A DNA stretch of 64,000 nt from Methylobacterium sp. Leaf117 (GTDB lineage: Bacteria; Pseudomonadota; Alphaproteobacteria; Rhizobiales; Beijerinckiaceae), in assembly GCF_001422985.1 (NCBI RefSeq), contig NZ_LMNL01000001.1, positions 124,720-188,719 of the forward strand, given 5' to 3'. Numbering within the stretch: the first letter of the stretch is position 1; each line of letters opens with the position of its first letter. Of the stretch, positions 1 through 7,999 are shown piece by piece. Under the pieces are notes generated by a model that searched no databases, had not been told where the DNA came from, and was given only the letters and a program-made list of their open reading frames with translations. The translations under genes and the position numbers were made by a program.

Positions 1-803
1 GCGACGTCACCGCCCTCGCCGAACGGCCGAACGGCATCGACCTCACCCTGGAGAGCGCAAGCGGGTCGCGCAGCGAAACCTTCCCGGCCGATCTCGTCAT
101 CGGCGCCGACGGGGTCCGGTCCCGCCTGCGCGGGCATCTCGACGGCCACCGCCTGCGCTCCAGCCGCGCGGCGGCGTGGCGGGCGATCGTGCCACGCGAG
201 GCCTTCCCGTCCGAACTCGACGGGGATTCGACGGGCTTGTGGCTCGGGCCGGCGCGGCACGTGGTGCATTACCCAATCCGGGGCGGCCAGCACGTCAACG
301 TGGTGGCGGTCATCCCGGAGCGGACCGGCAGCCAGGGCTGGGGCCAACTCGGCGAGCCCGCCGTGCTGCGCGCCCGGTTTCGCGATGCGGCGGCGCCACT
401 CGCGGCCCTCCTGGCAGTGCCGGATTCCTGGCTGGTCTGGTCCCTCGAGGACCGCGACGCGTCGCGGCCGATGGCCCGCGGCCGCCTCGCCCTCCTGGGC
501 GATGCCGCCCACCCGATCCTGCCGTTCCTGGCTCAGGGCGCGGCGCTGGCGATCGAGGATGCGGCGACCCTGGCCAGGGTCCTCGACCCCCGCGAAGGCC
601 CGCTCGATCCCGGCGCGGCGCTGGCGCGCTACAGCCGCCTGCGCACGGCCCGGGTCCGCCGGGTCCGCCGTGCCGCCCGCGCCAACGGTCGCACCTACCA
701 TGCCGGCGCTCTGGTGGCCCCGATCCGCAACGCCGTGATGCGCCGTCTCGGACCCGAGGGCATGAACCGCCGCTACGCCTGGCTCTACGGCTGGACGCCC
801 TGA
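1..803 (+). CDS. FAD-dependent monooxygenase, 5'-truncated by the window edge
   Basis: Class A flavoprotein hydroxylase of the salicylate/para-hydroxybenzoate hydroxylase family, expected to use FAD and NAD(P)H to hydroxylate a small, probably aromatic, substrate in the cytosol. The frame is open from base 3 to the TGA at 801-803, so the N-terminal GxGxxG dinucleotide fold lies outside the window. Visible motifs are the DG motif (GADGVRSRLR) and the GD motif (GDAAHPILPFLAQGAALAIE), which bind FAD ribityl and pyrophosphate. The C-terminus is Arg-rich and ends GWTP. The substrate cannot be told from the sequence. The family call is firm; the exact enzyme is open. Confidence 0.88.
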   Translation, partial: DVTALAERPNGIDLTLESASGSRSETFPADLVIGADGVRSRLRGHLDGHRLRSSRAAAWRAIVPREAFPSELDGDSTGLWLGPARHVVHYPIRGGQHVNVVAVIPERTGSQGWGQLGEPAVLRARFRDAAAPLAALLAVPDSWLVWSLEDRDASRPMARGRLALLGDAAHPILPFLAQGAALAIEDAATLARVLDPREGPLDPGAALARYSRLRTARVRRVRRAARANGRTYHAGALVAPIRNAVMRRLGPEGMNRRYAWLYGWTP

Positions 804-868
804 TCCGGCCCGTCCGGACGGGACGTCTTGATCTCCGGATGCGGCCCCGCTACCGCTGATCCCGGCAT

Positions 869-955
869 GCGGACGTGGCGAAACCGGTAGACGCACGAGA
901 CTTAAAATCTTGCGGCTGAAAGGCTGTGCGGGTTCGAGTCCCGCCGTCCGCACCA
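869..955 (+). tRNA. tRNA-Leu (anticodon UAA), CCA encoded
   Basis: The acceptor stem GCGGACG (869-875) pairs with CGTCCGC (945-951), followed by A and an encoded CCA (953-955). The anticodon loop is CTTAAAA with anticodon TAA, closed by CGAGA/TCTTG with one G-T wobble. The T arm contains GGTTCGAGTCC, and a long variable arm typical of class II tRNA-Leu lies between. All identity elements are intact, so the gene looks functional. It is transcribed in the direction of the upstream monooxygenase but has no shared features with it. Confidence 0.96.
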
Positions 956-1002
956 ACCCGTAATCGCCCGAACGGCCTCGCCCCCAAGCCCGCCAAAAAA
1001 TC

Positions 1003-1938
1003 TCAAAAGCTGTAGCCGACCCTGAGTCGCATCTGGTGGCGGTCGAAGTTTGTCAGGTCGAGGGGGCCGGGCTCGGTGACGGCGGTTCCGGCCACCTGGA
1101 AACTCCAGGTGACGGAGGCCCAGGCATGGGGGGAGAGCGTCGTGTAGAGGGTCGGCCCGAGATAGACGGCCTGGCCGGCGAGGCGACCGAGGGTCAGCCC
1201 GTCATAGGTGCGCGCGTATCGCGCTTCTCCGCCGACGAACAGGCCGGGGCGAACCTGGTAGGCGAGGGCGCCTGCCCATTCGGTGCCCGAGGCGAGCGCG
1301 AGGTCGTCGCCCGCGTCGAGCCGCGTCGACGCGAAGGCGACGGTGGCGTTGAGGGCGGCGACGAGCCGGCCCGGGATCAATTCGTAATCCGCCAGCAACC
1401 CGATTTCGGTGCCGACGCTGCGGGCCCTCGCTCCGGACCCGCTGTCGACGGCGCTATAACTGGGGACGATGTTGAGGGTGAGCCCGAACGGGCCGGTCCG
1501 GCGATCGAGAAGGCGCAGGCGGGTTTCCAGGAAGGCGCCCGCCGGGCCGCCGCTCAGCCGCGCCGGATGTCCCGGCACGTCGATCTCGTAGGCATTGAAG
1601 GTGATGCCGGGGGCGAGCCGGACATTGCTCGTCAGGGGCACCTTCAGCGCCAATCCGCTGTCGATGGCGACGAACCGCCCGAGACGCTTGCCCAGACGCC
1701 CGGAGGTTTCCCATTCCAGCTCCGCCTCACCGGGGACGCCGAGGTCGCTGCCCTCGGTGAAGCCGAACAGGTGCTCGCTGTCGAGGTCACCGGGGGTGAG
1801 GTTTTCCGCGGCCGTCGGAAGGGTCTGTGCCTGGGCGCCGGATGGAAGAAGCGCCTGTCCGCCGGCCAGCGAAACGGCCGCCCATAGCGCGGCGAATGCC
1901 GAGCGCGCGTTCGGAACCTCCCAACCCTGCATCGTCAC
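1003..1938 (-). CDS. Putative outer-membrane beta-barrel protein of unknown function
   Basis: A 311-residue protein with a signal-like N-terminus (hydrophobic stretch, then PSGAQAQT cleavage-like site), many alternating hydrophobic strands rich in Gly, Tyr, Thr and Ser, and a C-terminal strand ending RVGYSF. A terminal aromatic residue is the signature recognised by the BAM complex. This resembles transporter-like barrels of the phenol-degradation MetA type, but no family motif is decisive. The start is GTG at 1938 or ATG at 1932. A strong inverted repeat sits directly upstream and probably controls the gene. Neighbours do not suggest a substrate. Confidence 0.7.
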   Translation of the reverse strand: MTMQGWEVPNARSAFAALWAAVSLAGGQALLPSGAQAQTLPTAAENLTPGDLDSEHLFGFTEGSDLGVPGEAELEWETSGRLGKRLGRFVAIDSGLALKVPLTSNVRLAPGITFNAYEIDVPGHPARLSGGPAGAFLETRLRLLDRRTGPFGLTLNIVPSYSAVDSGSGARARSVGTEIGLLADYELIPGRLVAALNATVAFASTRLDAGDDLALASGTEWAGALAYQVRPGLFVGGEARYARTYDGLTLGRLAGQAVYLGPTLYTTLSPHAWASVTWSFQVAGTAVTEPGPLDLTNFDRHQMRLRVGYSF

Positions 1939-1940
1939 CC

Positions 1941-1967
1941 CTCATATTATAGCCAGTGCTATATGAG
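1941..1967 (-). promoter_or_regulatory. Inverted-repeat operator candidate upstream of the barrel gene
   Basis: CTCATAT (1941-1947) and ATATGAG (1961-1967) are inverted copies, and nested inside is TATAGC-CAGT-GCTATA (1948-1963). On the minus strand the element contains TATAAT, a good -10 hexamer, a few bases before the start codon at 1938/1932. A dimeric repressor binding here would block the promoter. The regulator is not identifiable, and no regulator gene is adjacent. Confidence 0.55.
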
Positions 1968-2138
1968 TAAGGGTGAGCGGTGTGATTAAGTCAATGCTGT
2001 CCGGCGCTGCCGAACCGTGCGCGATCGGCCACCCCGAGGCCGGCAGGATGGATCAGCCGGAGGGTCGATGACCGGACTTGACTCGACCGAGCCGGCTGCG
2101 TCGGGGGGCGGAGCAGGGCGCGGCTCGAGATGCCGCGC

Positions 2139-3176
2139 TTAGCGTCGCTTCCGCCGGAGATAGGCGAGCGCCGCCGCGACACCCAACACGGCCGCGCCGA
2201 TCACCAGCGGCGAGGCTCCCGGTTGGCGGCGTTGGTCCCGGTCGATTCCCGGCCCGAGAATCCATGCGAGGGAGCGCCGCAGTTCCGCCGGCGCGTCCCG
2301 GTCGAACCATTGCCCGTGCGCGAAGATGACCCTGTCCGGGTGGAAGGCCACCAGCCGCTGCGCCGCGCTCAGGATTGCCCGATGGTTGGTGCGCAACAGG
2401 AGGCGGAGGTAGAGCGGCGCCTTGCCGTCCGGTGCGACGATCCCGAGGAGGCGCGCGACCGGGCGCATGATCACCGGCAGGAGGTCGCCTTCCAGGTTGA
2501 TGACGAGATCGGTGAGAAGCAGCGTCCGGCTCGGCCGATGGAACAGGCAGATTTCCCGGAACACCGGCCCGGTGATCAGCACTTGGTCGATCTCCTCGGC
2601 CCAGACCCGCGGCGACCGGTCCGTCAACTCTGCATCGATCCGGACACCCGAGCGGCGCACCTGTCCCCGATCCTCGAGTCCCGGCACCGCCCAGGTGATC
2701 GCGTTGGGGCAGGCACCCTGCCAGTCCCGCAGGAACATCCAGTGCCCCACGCTCGGCGCCACCAGGTGGCCGATGCGTCCCAGCCGCTCCAAGGCGCGCT
2801 GAAGCTCCGGGCGGTACGGGACCGGCGAATGCAAAAGCAGCTCGCCGCCGGCTAGCCGCAGCACCGTCATGCGGATCGGCAGCGGCAGGCCGCCCGCATG
2901 GATCGGCGCCGCATCGACGATCCAGACACCATCGGTGACCGGCTTCGGAATGTTCAGGGGCGGATAGCTGATGTCCTGAGCATCCTGGATCTCTCGGGTG
3001 TCATGATACTCGTGGGCCAAGCGCTCGAACTCCCTCGCGGATGTGGTCGCCTGGGAGAACGCGAAGCCGCAACCCCGGGGTCCCTGCGCCGAATCGCGGG
3101 GGCGGTTTTCGGGCCGTCTCGCGAATGCCCGTCCCTCACCACCGGACCGCGACAGGGCCGGTCCCGATGCACGCAT
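2139..3176 (-). CDS. DUF4336 domain-containing protein with C-terminal membrane anchor
   Basis: The product (up to 345 residues) matches the DUF4336 family, which has a metallo-beta-lactamase-like fold lacking most metal ligands. The conserved run is PLNIPKPVTDGVWIVDA early in the domain, then the segment with LLHSPVPY, then PSVGHWMFLRDW. The last 25 residues form one hydrophobic helix followed by RRKRR, suggesting a membrane tail. The first roughly 60 residues are Arg/Gly-rich and weakly conserved, so the real start may be an alternative codon nearer the domain. No biochemical function is known for the family. It is divergent from the globin gene with about 160 bases between them. Confidence 0.75.
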   Translation of the reverse strand: MRASGPALSRSGGEGRAFARRPENRPRDSAQGPRGCGFAFSQATTSAREFERLAHEYHDTREIQDAQDISYPPLNIPKPVTDGVWIVDAAPIHAGGLPLPIRMTVLRLAGGELLLHSPVPYRPELQRALERLGRIGHLVAPSVGHWMFLRDWQGACPNAITWAVPGLEDRGQVRRSGVRIDAELTDRSPRVWAEEIDQVLITGPVFREICLFHRPSRTLLLTDLVINLEGDLLPVIMRPVARLLGIVAPDGKAPLYLRLLLRTNHRAILSAAQRLVAFHPDRVIFAHGQWFDRDAPAELRRSLAWILGPGIDRDQRRQPGASPLVIGAAVLGVAAALAYLRRKRR

Positions 3177-3334
3177 CGGTTCCGTCCGGTGCTCCGGGCG
3201 TGACGGAATTCACCGATCTGTCTCGTCGTTCGTCGGCATGGCCGGGGTTCGGGCTTGAGCGACCTTGCCGCTGACCAGTAAACGGGACCATGTCGCGCCG
3301 TATTCGCGCGACCGTCTTTCCCTGAGGAGCCCGC

Positions 3335-3772
3335 ATGACCCCGGATCAGGTGATTCTCGTTCAGGACAGTTTCGCCAAGGTCCGGCCCATCGCCGACACG
3401 GCGGCGGATCTGTTCTATGGCCGGCTGTTCGAGATCGCTCCTCAGGTTCGCCCGATGTTTCCCGATGACATGCGGGAACAGAAGAAGAAGCTGATGGCGA
3501 TGCTGGGCCTGGCGGTGACCAATCTCCACAAGCCGGAGACCGTGGTGCCGGCCCTCCAGACCCTCGGCCGCCAGCACGTGTCGTTCGGAACCCAGGCCGC
3601 CCATTACGAACCCGTCGGTGCGGCCCTCCTTTGGACCCTGGAGCAGGGCTTGGGGCCGGATTTCACCCCGGAGGTGCGCGAGGCTTGGGTGGAGACCTAC
3701 GGCTTGGTCGCGAGCGTCATGAAGGCCGCGGCGGCCGAGGTCCGGCCCCCCGCCGCCCCCAGCGCAGCATGA
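3335..3772 (+). CDS. Single-domain globin
   Basis: A 145-residue globin of the bacterial single-domain (flavohaemoglobin-like) type, expected to bind haem and O2 or NO in the cytosol. The proximal histidine is His81 in the RQHVSFG segment (F8), followed by AAHYEPVGAALLWTLEQGLG, which is typical of the F-G-H region. The helix A start (DSFAKVRPIADTAADLFYGRLF) and the CD-region Phe (MFPDDM) are present. There is no FAD/NAD reductase domain, so electrons must come from another protein. The start ATG at 3335 is preceded by TGAGGAG, a good ribosome-binding site. It lies just before an L,D-transpeptidase gene, with no clear functional link. Confidence 0.9.
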   Translation: MTPDQVILVQDSFAKVRPIADTAADLFYGRLFEIAPQVRPMFPDDMREQKKKLMAMLGLAVTNLHKPETVVPALQTLGRQHVSFGTQAAHYEPVGAALLWTLEQGLGPDFTPEVREAWVETYGLVASVMKAAAAEVRPPAAPSAA

Positions 3773-3858
3773 TCCGGCCTCGCGGCCTCTCGGGGGCTCC
3801 GGAACCAACCGGCCGGACACGCGTCTGCGTGATGGTTTCCCATGTGCAAAGGGCCCCG

Positions 3859-4491
3859 ATGCGCCGCCGCCTGTCGCCCCTTCTCTCCGGCCTCGTCGCC
3901 GCCCTGGTCCTGGCCTGTCCCGCCGCCGCCGAGGTTCTGATCTCGGTCGACAAGGACGCGCAGCGCATGATTGTCGCGGTCGACGGTCAGACCCGCTACA
4001 CGTGGCCCGTCTCGACCGGCGCCGACAGCTACGACACTCCGAGCGGAGCCCACCGGCCGTTCCGGATGGAGCGCACCCATTTCTCCCGCGAGTTCGACGA
4101 CGCGCCGATGCCCAATGCGATCTTCTTCACCGGGCAGGGACACGCCATCCACGGTACCAACCAGACCCGCCGGTTGGGCAGCGCGGCCTCCCATGGCTGC
4201 GTCCGACTCGCGCCGAAGAATGCCGCGACCCTGTTCAACCTCGTGAAGGCCGAGGGCATGGCCCGGACGCGGGTGGTCATCGAAGGCAGCGCGATCATGG
4301 CCTCCCGCCGCCGCCGCCAGGACGACGACGGCATCATGTCGGCGGGGATGCAGATGGGACGCGAGCCCTCCGGTCGTGTCGAGCGACCGGTCGTGGCCTT
4401 TCGCGCGGTCCCGCGCCGATCGTCCGCCTACGATGTCGGCGATCCGGGCTTCGACGGTGGTCCCTACGGTGTCGGCGACGGCCTCGATTGA
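3859..4491 (+). CDS. L,D-transpeptidase (YkuD family), exported
   Basis: Periplasmic enzyme expected to form 3-3 peptidoglycan cross-links or attach proteins to the wall. The YkuD catalytic signature is intact: His98 (HAIHGTN), then SHGCVRL with His112 and the nucleophile Cys114. I chose ATG 3859, which gives a 210-residue protein beginning MRRRLSPLLSG with a signal peptide ending near ACPAAAE, and it has AAAGGG upstream. ATG 3832 is possible but weaker. The C-terminal 70 residues after the catalytic domain are Arg-rich and poorly conserved. Confidence 0.9.
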   Translation: MRRRLSPLLSGLVAALVLACPAAAEVLISVDKDAQRMIVAVDGQTRYTWPVSTGADSYDTPSGAHRPFRMERTHFSREFDDAPMPNAIFFTGQGHAIHGTNQTRRLGSAASHGCVRLAPKNAATLFNLVKAEGMARTRVVIEGSAIMASRRRRQDDDGIMSAGMQMGREPSGRVERPVVAFRAVPRRSSAYDVGDPGFDGGPYGVGDGLD

Positions 4492-4519
4492 TCCGTCAGG
4501 GCCGCGTTCACGACGCGCC

Positions 4520-5905
4520 TCATCGCCACGCATTCGCCCGCTGCGTGTCGTGATCTGGCGCGTCGTGGTTTGACGCATCCTCTACGGATGCGTCGTGTAC
4601 TGACGCGTCTTGGACCGGCGCGGCGAGAGACAGGATGACGGTCTCGACCCGGTTCCGCCCCGCGCGCTTGGCCCGGTAAAGGGCATCGTCGGCGGATCGC
4701 AGGAGATCGTCGGCCCCGGTCGCCAGCCTTCCGAGATGACCATGGGCCGTCGCGACGCCGACGCTGACCGTGACGCAGGTGCCGCCCGGCAGTCCTGGAT
4801 GCGGATAGGCGAGGCGCAAGACCGCCGCGCGCAGGCTCTCGGCGATGGTCGCGGCCTGGCCGGGATCGTTGCCGGGCAGGAAGGCGATGAACTCTTCGCC
4901 GCCGTAGCGCGCGACCTGCGCCCCATAGGCCCCGGCTGAGTCGGCCAGAGCCTCGGCCACGCAGCGCAGGCAGCGGTCGCCCTCGAGGTGTCCGGAGGTG
5001 TCGTTGAGACGCTTGAAGGCGTCGATATCGATGAGGGCCAGGGTTGCCCATTCTCCGCGGGCGCAGGCCTCCTGCCAGCCGGCCTGCAGCCGCAGCGTCG
5101 CACTGCGGCGGTTGGGCAGCCCGGTGAGCGCATCCGTTTCGGACAGGATGGTCAGGCGCGCATTCGCCTCGGCCAGGTCCACCTCGCGGGCCGCCTTCTC
5201 CAGGGTGAGCAGGAAGGATTCCTTACGGGTCCATTCGCGCGAATAGGCGAGCTTCAACGGGACCAGGATGAGGCTGGCGATCAGCAGGGGCAGGCCGGTG
5301 GCCTCGCTCCGCGGAAGTGCGATCCCGATCACGTAGGTCGCGTAGAGGGCCAGGGCGCTGCCGGACAGCACAAGGCTGTGCCGGAAGGACAGCGGTGCGA
5401 TCATACCGACCACCATGGGCACGATCACCGCGATGACCAGATAAGTGTCCGCGTGGGCCGGCGGGGCGATCCGGGCGCTGTTCAGCACGATGGCCATGTC
5501 GAGCAACGCCACGCCCGTCACGAGGGCGGCCTGACGCCGGGCCGTCGTGATGCCGCCCAGGGCCAGGATCGCCAGCGTGCAGAGGGGGATGAACACGGCC
5601 AGCGTCAGGAAGGCCGGAATGAAGAACCGTTCGGAACCGAACAGGTCGTAGTCCATCTTCAGGGAAATGACGTTGAAGACGATGAAGATCAGGAGCCAGG
5701 ACTGAATATAGGTGCCCGACGACCACCGGATCGTGGCGTCGAACTGGTGTTCGAGGTCTCCCGGCAGGCGAAGACGGTACCAGGGCCTGCAACGGGCTCC
5801 TTCGATCAGGCTTGGCCCGATCAGACATGGCCCGATCAGACATGGCCCGATCAGACTTGGCTCGATCAGACTTGGCCCGTTCAAAATTGGATTTACGGTG
5901 TCCAT
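4520..5905 (-). CDS. Membrane-bound diguanylate cyclase (GGDEF)
   Basis: A 461-residue protein with six or so membrane helices in the N-terminal half (from about residue 68), a short coiled segment, and a C-terminal GGDEF domain. The active-site loop is RYGGEEF near residue 333, preceded by DALTGLPNRR, so c-di-GMP synthesis is expected. The inhibitory RxxD site normally a few residues before the loop is absent (GAYGAQVARYGGEEF), which predicts no product feedback through that site. The first 35 residues include five imperfect PSLIG/PCLIG pentapeptides encoded by a 15-base tandem repeat. There is no EAL domain. The sensed signal is unknown. Confidence 0.9.
   Translation of the reverse strand: MDTVNPILNGPSLIEPSLIGPCLIGPCLIGPSLIEGARCRPWYRLRLPGDLEHQFDATIRWSSGTYIQSWLLIFIVFNVISLKMDYDLFGSERFFIPAFLTLAVFIPLCTLAILALGGITTARRQAALVTGVALLDMAIVLNSARIAPPAHADTYLVIAVIVPMVVGMIAPLSFRHSLVLSGSALALYATYVIGIALPRSEATGLPLLIASLILVPLKLAYSREWTRKESFLLTLEKAAREVDLAEANARLTILSETDALTGLPNRRSATLRLQAGWQEACARGEWATLALIDIDAFKRLNDTSGHLEGDRCLRCVAEALADSAGAYGAQVARYGGEEFIAFLPGNDPGQAATIAESLRAAVLRLAYPHPGLPGGTCVTVSVGVATAHGHLGRLATGADDLLRSADDALYRAKRAGRNRVETVILSLAAPVQDASVHDASVEDASNHDAPDHDTQRANAWR
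5804..5893. repeat. 15-bp tandem repeat, five units plus a degenerate sixth, in frame in the GGDEF gene
   Basis: Units start at 5804, 5819, 5834, 5849 and 5864, consensus GATCAGACWTGGCCC on the plus strand, with a decayed copy at 5879-5893. Because the unit is five codons, gain or loss of copies changes protein length without a frameshift. Each unit encodes a PSLIG-like pentapeptide at the cytosolic N-terminus of the cyclase. Confidence 0.9.
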
Positions 5906-6264
5906 GGAGATCTGCCAGCTTCAGTGCCGGGACTATAGGCCATGGCTCGGGAGAGACCTGTAAAAATTCCACCGGTCCTGACGATTTCCCGTTCAGAAAT
6001 CTCCGGCGTCGTGTCGTAGCGAGATCGGAGCGCGTTCCATCGGTCGCAGATGCGCCCGCGTTGCATTCATGCGCGATCCTGATAAGGCTGACCGAATGCT
6101 GAAGGATCGAGCCAGATTGTACGCACGGCCAACGCCGCCGTAGCCGTCGCTCTCCCACGAACATCACTCGCATCTCCGTCGCTTGCTGCCGCAATGGGCA
6201 GGTGACGTCCAATTCGTCTTTCCGTCACGCCGGTCGTGCGGGAACGCCTGGATCGTTTCAAATC
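5906..6264. other. Intergenic region between divergent cyclase and SulP genes
   Basis: About 360 bases containing no convincing reading frame. It must hold the promoters of both divergent genes. It is less GC-rich than the flanks, but I could not assign clear -35/-10 pairs. An in-frame ATG at 6202 exists upstream of the preferred SulP start. Confidence 0.6.
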
Positions 6265-7743
6265 ATGTCCCTGACGAACCTGCGGAGCCAATGGGCTCCC
6301 GATATCACGCGCGAATTGCTGGCCGGCACCGTGGTCGCCCTGGCGCTGATCCCCGAAGCCATCGCCTTCTCGCTCATCGCGGGGGTCGACCCCAAGGTCG
6401 GGCTCTACGCCTCGTTCTGCATCGCGGTCATCACCGCCTTCGCGGGCGGGCGGCCGGCGATGATCTCCGCCGCCACCGGCGCCATGGCGCTGGTGATGGT
6501 CACCCTGGTGAAGGATCACGGCCTCGGCTACCTCTTCGCCGCCACCATCCTGACCGGCCTGTTGCAGATGGCGGCGGGTGCCCTGCGTCTCGGCAACCTG
6601 ATGCGCTTCGTTTCGCGCTCGGTCGTCACCGGCTTCGTCAACGCGCTGGCGATCCTGATCTTCCTGGCGCAGATGCCGGAACTGATCGGACAGGGAAATA
6701 CCGTCTACCTGATGACGGCGGTCGGCCTCGGGCTGATCTACGGGTTGCCCTACCTCACGAAGGCGGTGCCGTCTCCGCTCATCGCCATCCTGCTCCTCAC
6801 CGCCGTCTCGATGGCCATGGGGCTGCCGATCCACAAGGTCGGTGACATGGGGGCGCTGCCCACCGAATTGCCGTTCTTCGCGCTGCCGCAGGTGCCCTTC
6901 ACCCTGGAGACCCTGCGCATCATCCTGCCCTACGCGCTCACGCTGACTATGGTCGGCCTGCTGGAGAGCCTGATGACGGCGGCCATCCTCGACGAGATGA
7001 CCGACACCGGTTCGAACAAGAACCGCGAATGCGCCGGACAGGGCCTCGCCAATGTCGGGGCCGGTCTGTTCGGCGGTATGGCGGGCTGCGCCATGATCGG
7101 GCAATCGGTGATCAACGTCTCGTCCGGCGGCCGCGGTCGCCTCTCGACGCTCTGGGCCGGCGCCTTCCTGCTCTTCCTCATCGTGGTGCTCGGCCCCTAC
7201 GTGGCACAGATCCCGATGGCTGCCCTGGTGGCGGTGATGATCATGGTGTCGATCAACACCTTCCAGTGGGGGTCCCTGCGGACCCTGCTGACCCATCCGA
7301 AGAGTTCGAGCTTCGTCATGCTCGGCACGGTCGCGGTGGTGGTGGCGACGCACGATCTCGCCAAGGGCGTCCTGTTCGGCGTGGTTCTCAGCGGATTGTT
7401 CTTCGCCCACAAGGTGACCCGGTTCTTCGCCGTCACCTCCGATCGGACCGGGACGGTGCGGACCTACCGGGTCACCGGGCAGATCTTCTTCGCCACGGCG
7501 GAAGCCTTTCACGCCGCTTTCGATTTCCGCGAGGTCGAACTGACCGGGATCGTGATCGACCTGTCGGAGGCCCATTTCTGGGACATCACCGGCGTCAACG
7601 CCCTCGACCGCGTGGTCCTCAAGTTCCGCCATCACGACATCGCGGTGGAGATCGTCGGCATGAACGCCGCCACCGCCACGATGGTCGAACGCCTGGGAAC
7701 CCATCACAGGCCGGGCGCGGCTCTGGCCGCGGGTGGTCATTGA
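6265..7743 (+). CDS. SulP-family anion transporter with C-terminal STAS domain
   Basis: Inner-membrane anion carrier (sulfate, bicarbonate or dicarboxylate; the substrate is not inferable). From [10 protein letters not shown] the protein is 492 residues: about 12-14 hydrophobic segments to roughly residue 390, including the family segments [22 protein letters not shown] and [15 protein letters not shown], then a STAS domain ([35 protein letters not shown]). An upstream ATG at 6202 would add 21 residues with no family similarity, so 6265 is preferred. It is the last gene before edd and is probably transcribed alone. Confidence 0.9.
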   Translation: MSLTNLRSQWAPDITRELLAGTVVALALIPEAIAFSLIAGVDPKVGLYASFCIAVITAFAGGRPAMISAATGAMALVMVTLVKDHGLGYLFAATILTGLLQMAAGALRLGNLMRFVSRSVVTGFVNALAILIFLAQMPELIGQGNTVYLMTAVGLGLIYGLPYLTKAVPSPLIAILLLTAVSMAMGLPIHKVGDMGALPTELPFFALPQVPFTLETLRIILPYALTLTMVGLLESLMTAAILDEMTDTGSNKNRECAGQGLANVGAGLFGGMAGCAMIGQSVINVSSGGRGRLSTLWAGAFLLFLIVVLGPYVAQIPMAALVAVMIMVSINTFQWGSLRTLLTHPKSSSFVMLGTVAVVVATHDLAKGVLFGVVLSGLFFAHKVTRFFAVTSDRTGTVRTYRVTGQIFFATAEAFHAAFDFREVELTGIVIDLSEAHFWDITGVNALDRVVLKFRHHDIAVEIVGMNAATATMVERLGTHHRPGAALAAGGH

Positions 7744-7745
7744 GG

Positions 7746-7762
7746 GGCCTCGTTCGGAGGCC
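7746..7762 (+). terminator. Short hairpin directly after the SulP stop codon
   Basis: GGCCTC (7746-7751) and GAGGCC (7757-7762) form a 6-bp stem with loop GTTCG, three bases after the stop codon. There is no T-run behind it, so termination strength is doubtful. Confidence 0.35.
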
Positions 7763-7898
7763 GCCGGGGCGGGCGACGACCGGGAAGCGGGGGCTGGCCC
7801 GCAACCTGCAGCGGGTCGGGCTGGCGCGGGTCGGGTGCGGGTCGCATCCCGGCGCCATTGACCGACCCGAGACCGGGCTGACATCAGACACAACAATC

Positions 7899-7932
7899 GC
7901 ATGACCGTCGCGCTGGCGCGCTACGGTCATGC
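7899..7932 (+). promoter_or_regulatory. Perfect 10-bp inverted repeat upstream of edd-eda
   Basis: GCATGACCGT (7899-7908) and ACGGTCATGC (7923-7932) are exact inverse copies separated by 14 bases containing further GCGC symmetry. It lies 68 bases before the edd start and has no T-run, so an operator for a sugar-responsive regulator is more likely than a terminator. The cognate regulator is not in the window. Confidence 0.5.
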
Positions 7933-7999
7933 TGGCGCAACCTGCCGCGGCTGAGGCAAGCTGCGTCGGGATCCGCCCGGACGCGAGGAGACAGAGGTC

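Noticed and set aside
809..822. Terminator after the FAD monooxygenase (CCCGT-CCGG-ACGGG)
   Set aside because: The stem is only five base pairs and there is no T-run; such palindromes are common by chance at this GC content.
1036..1887. Long open frame on the plus strand opposite the barrel gene
   Set aside because: Its translation is Gly/Arg/Glu-rich without domain-like sequence and mirrors the codon bias of the minus-strand gene, which has a signal peptide and a terminal barrel strand.
6067..7902. 611-codon open frame opposite the SulP gene
   Set aside because: Rich in His, Asp, Arg and Gln, typical of antisense to a high-GC membrane protein. The plus strand is a clear SulP transporter.
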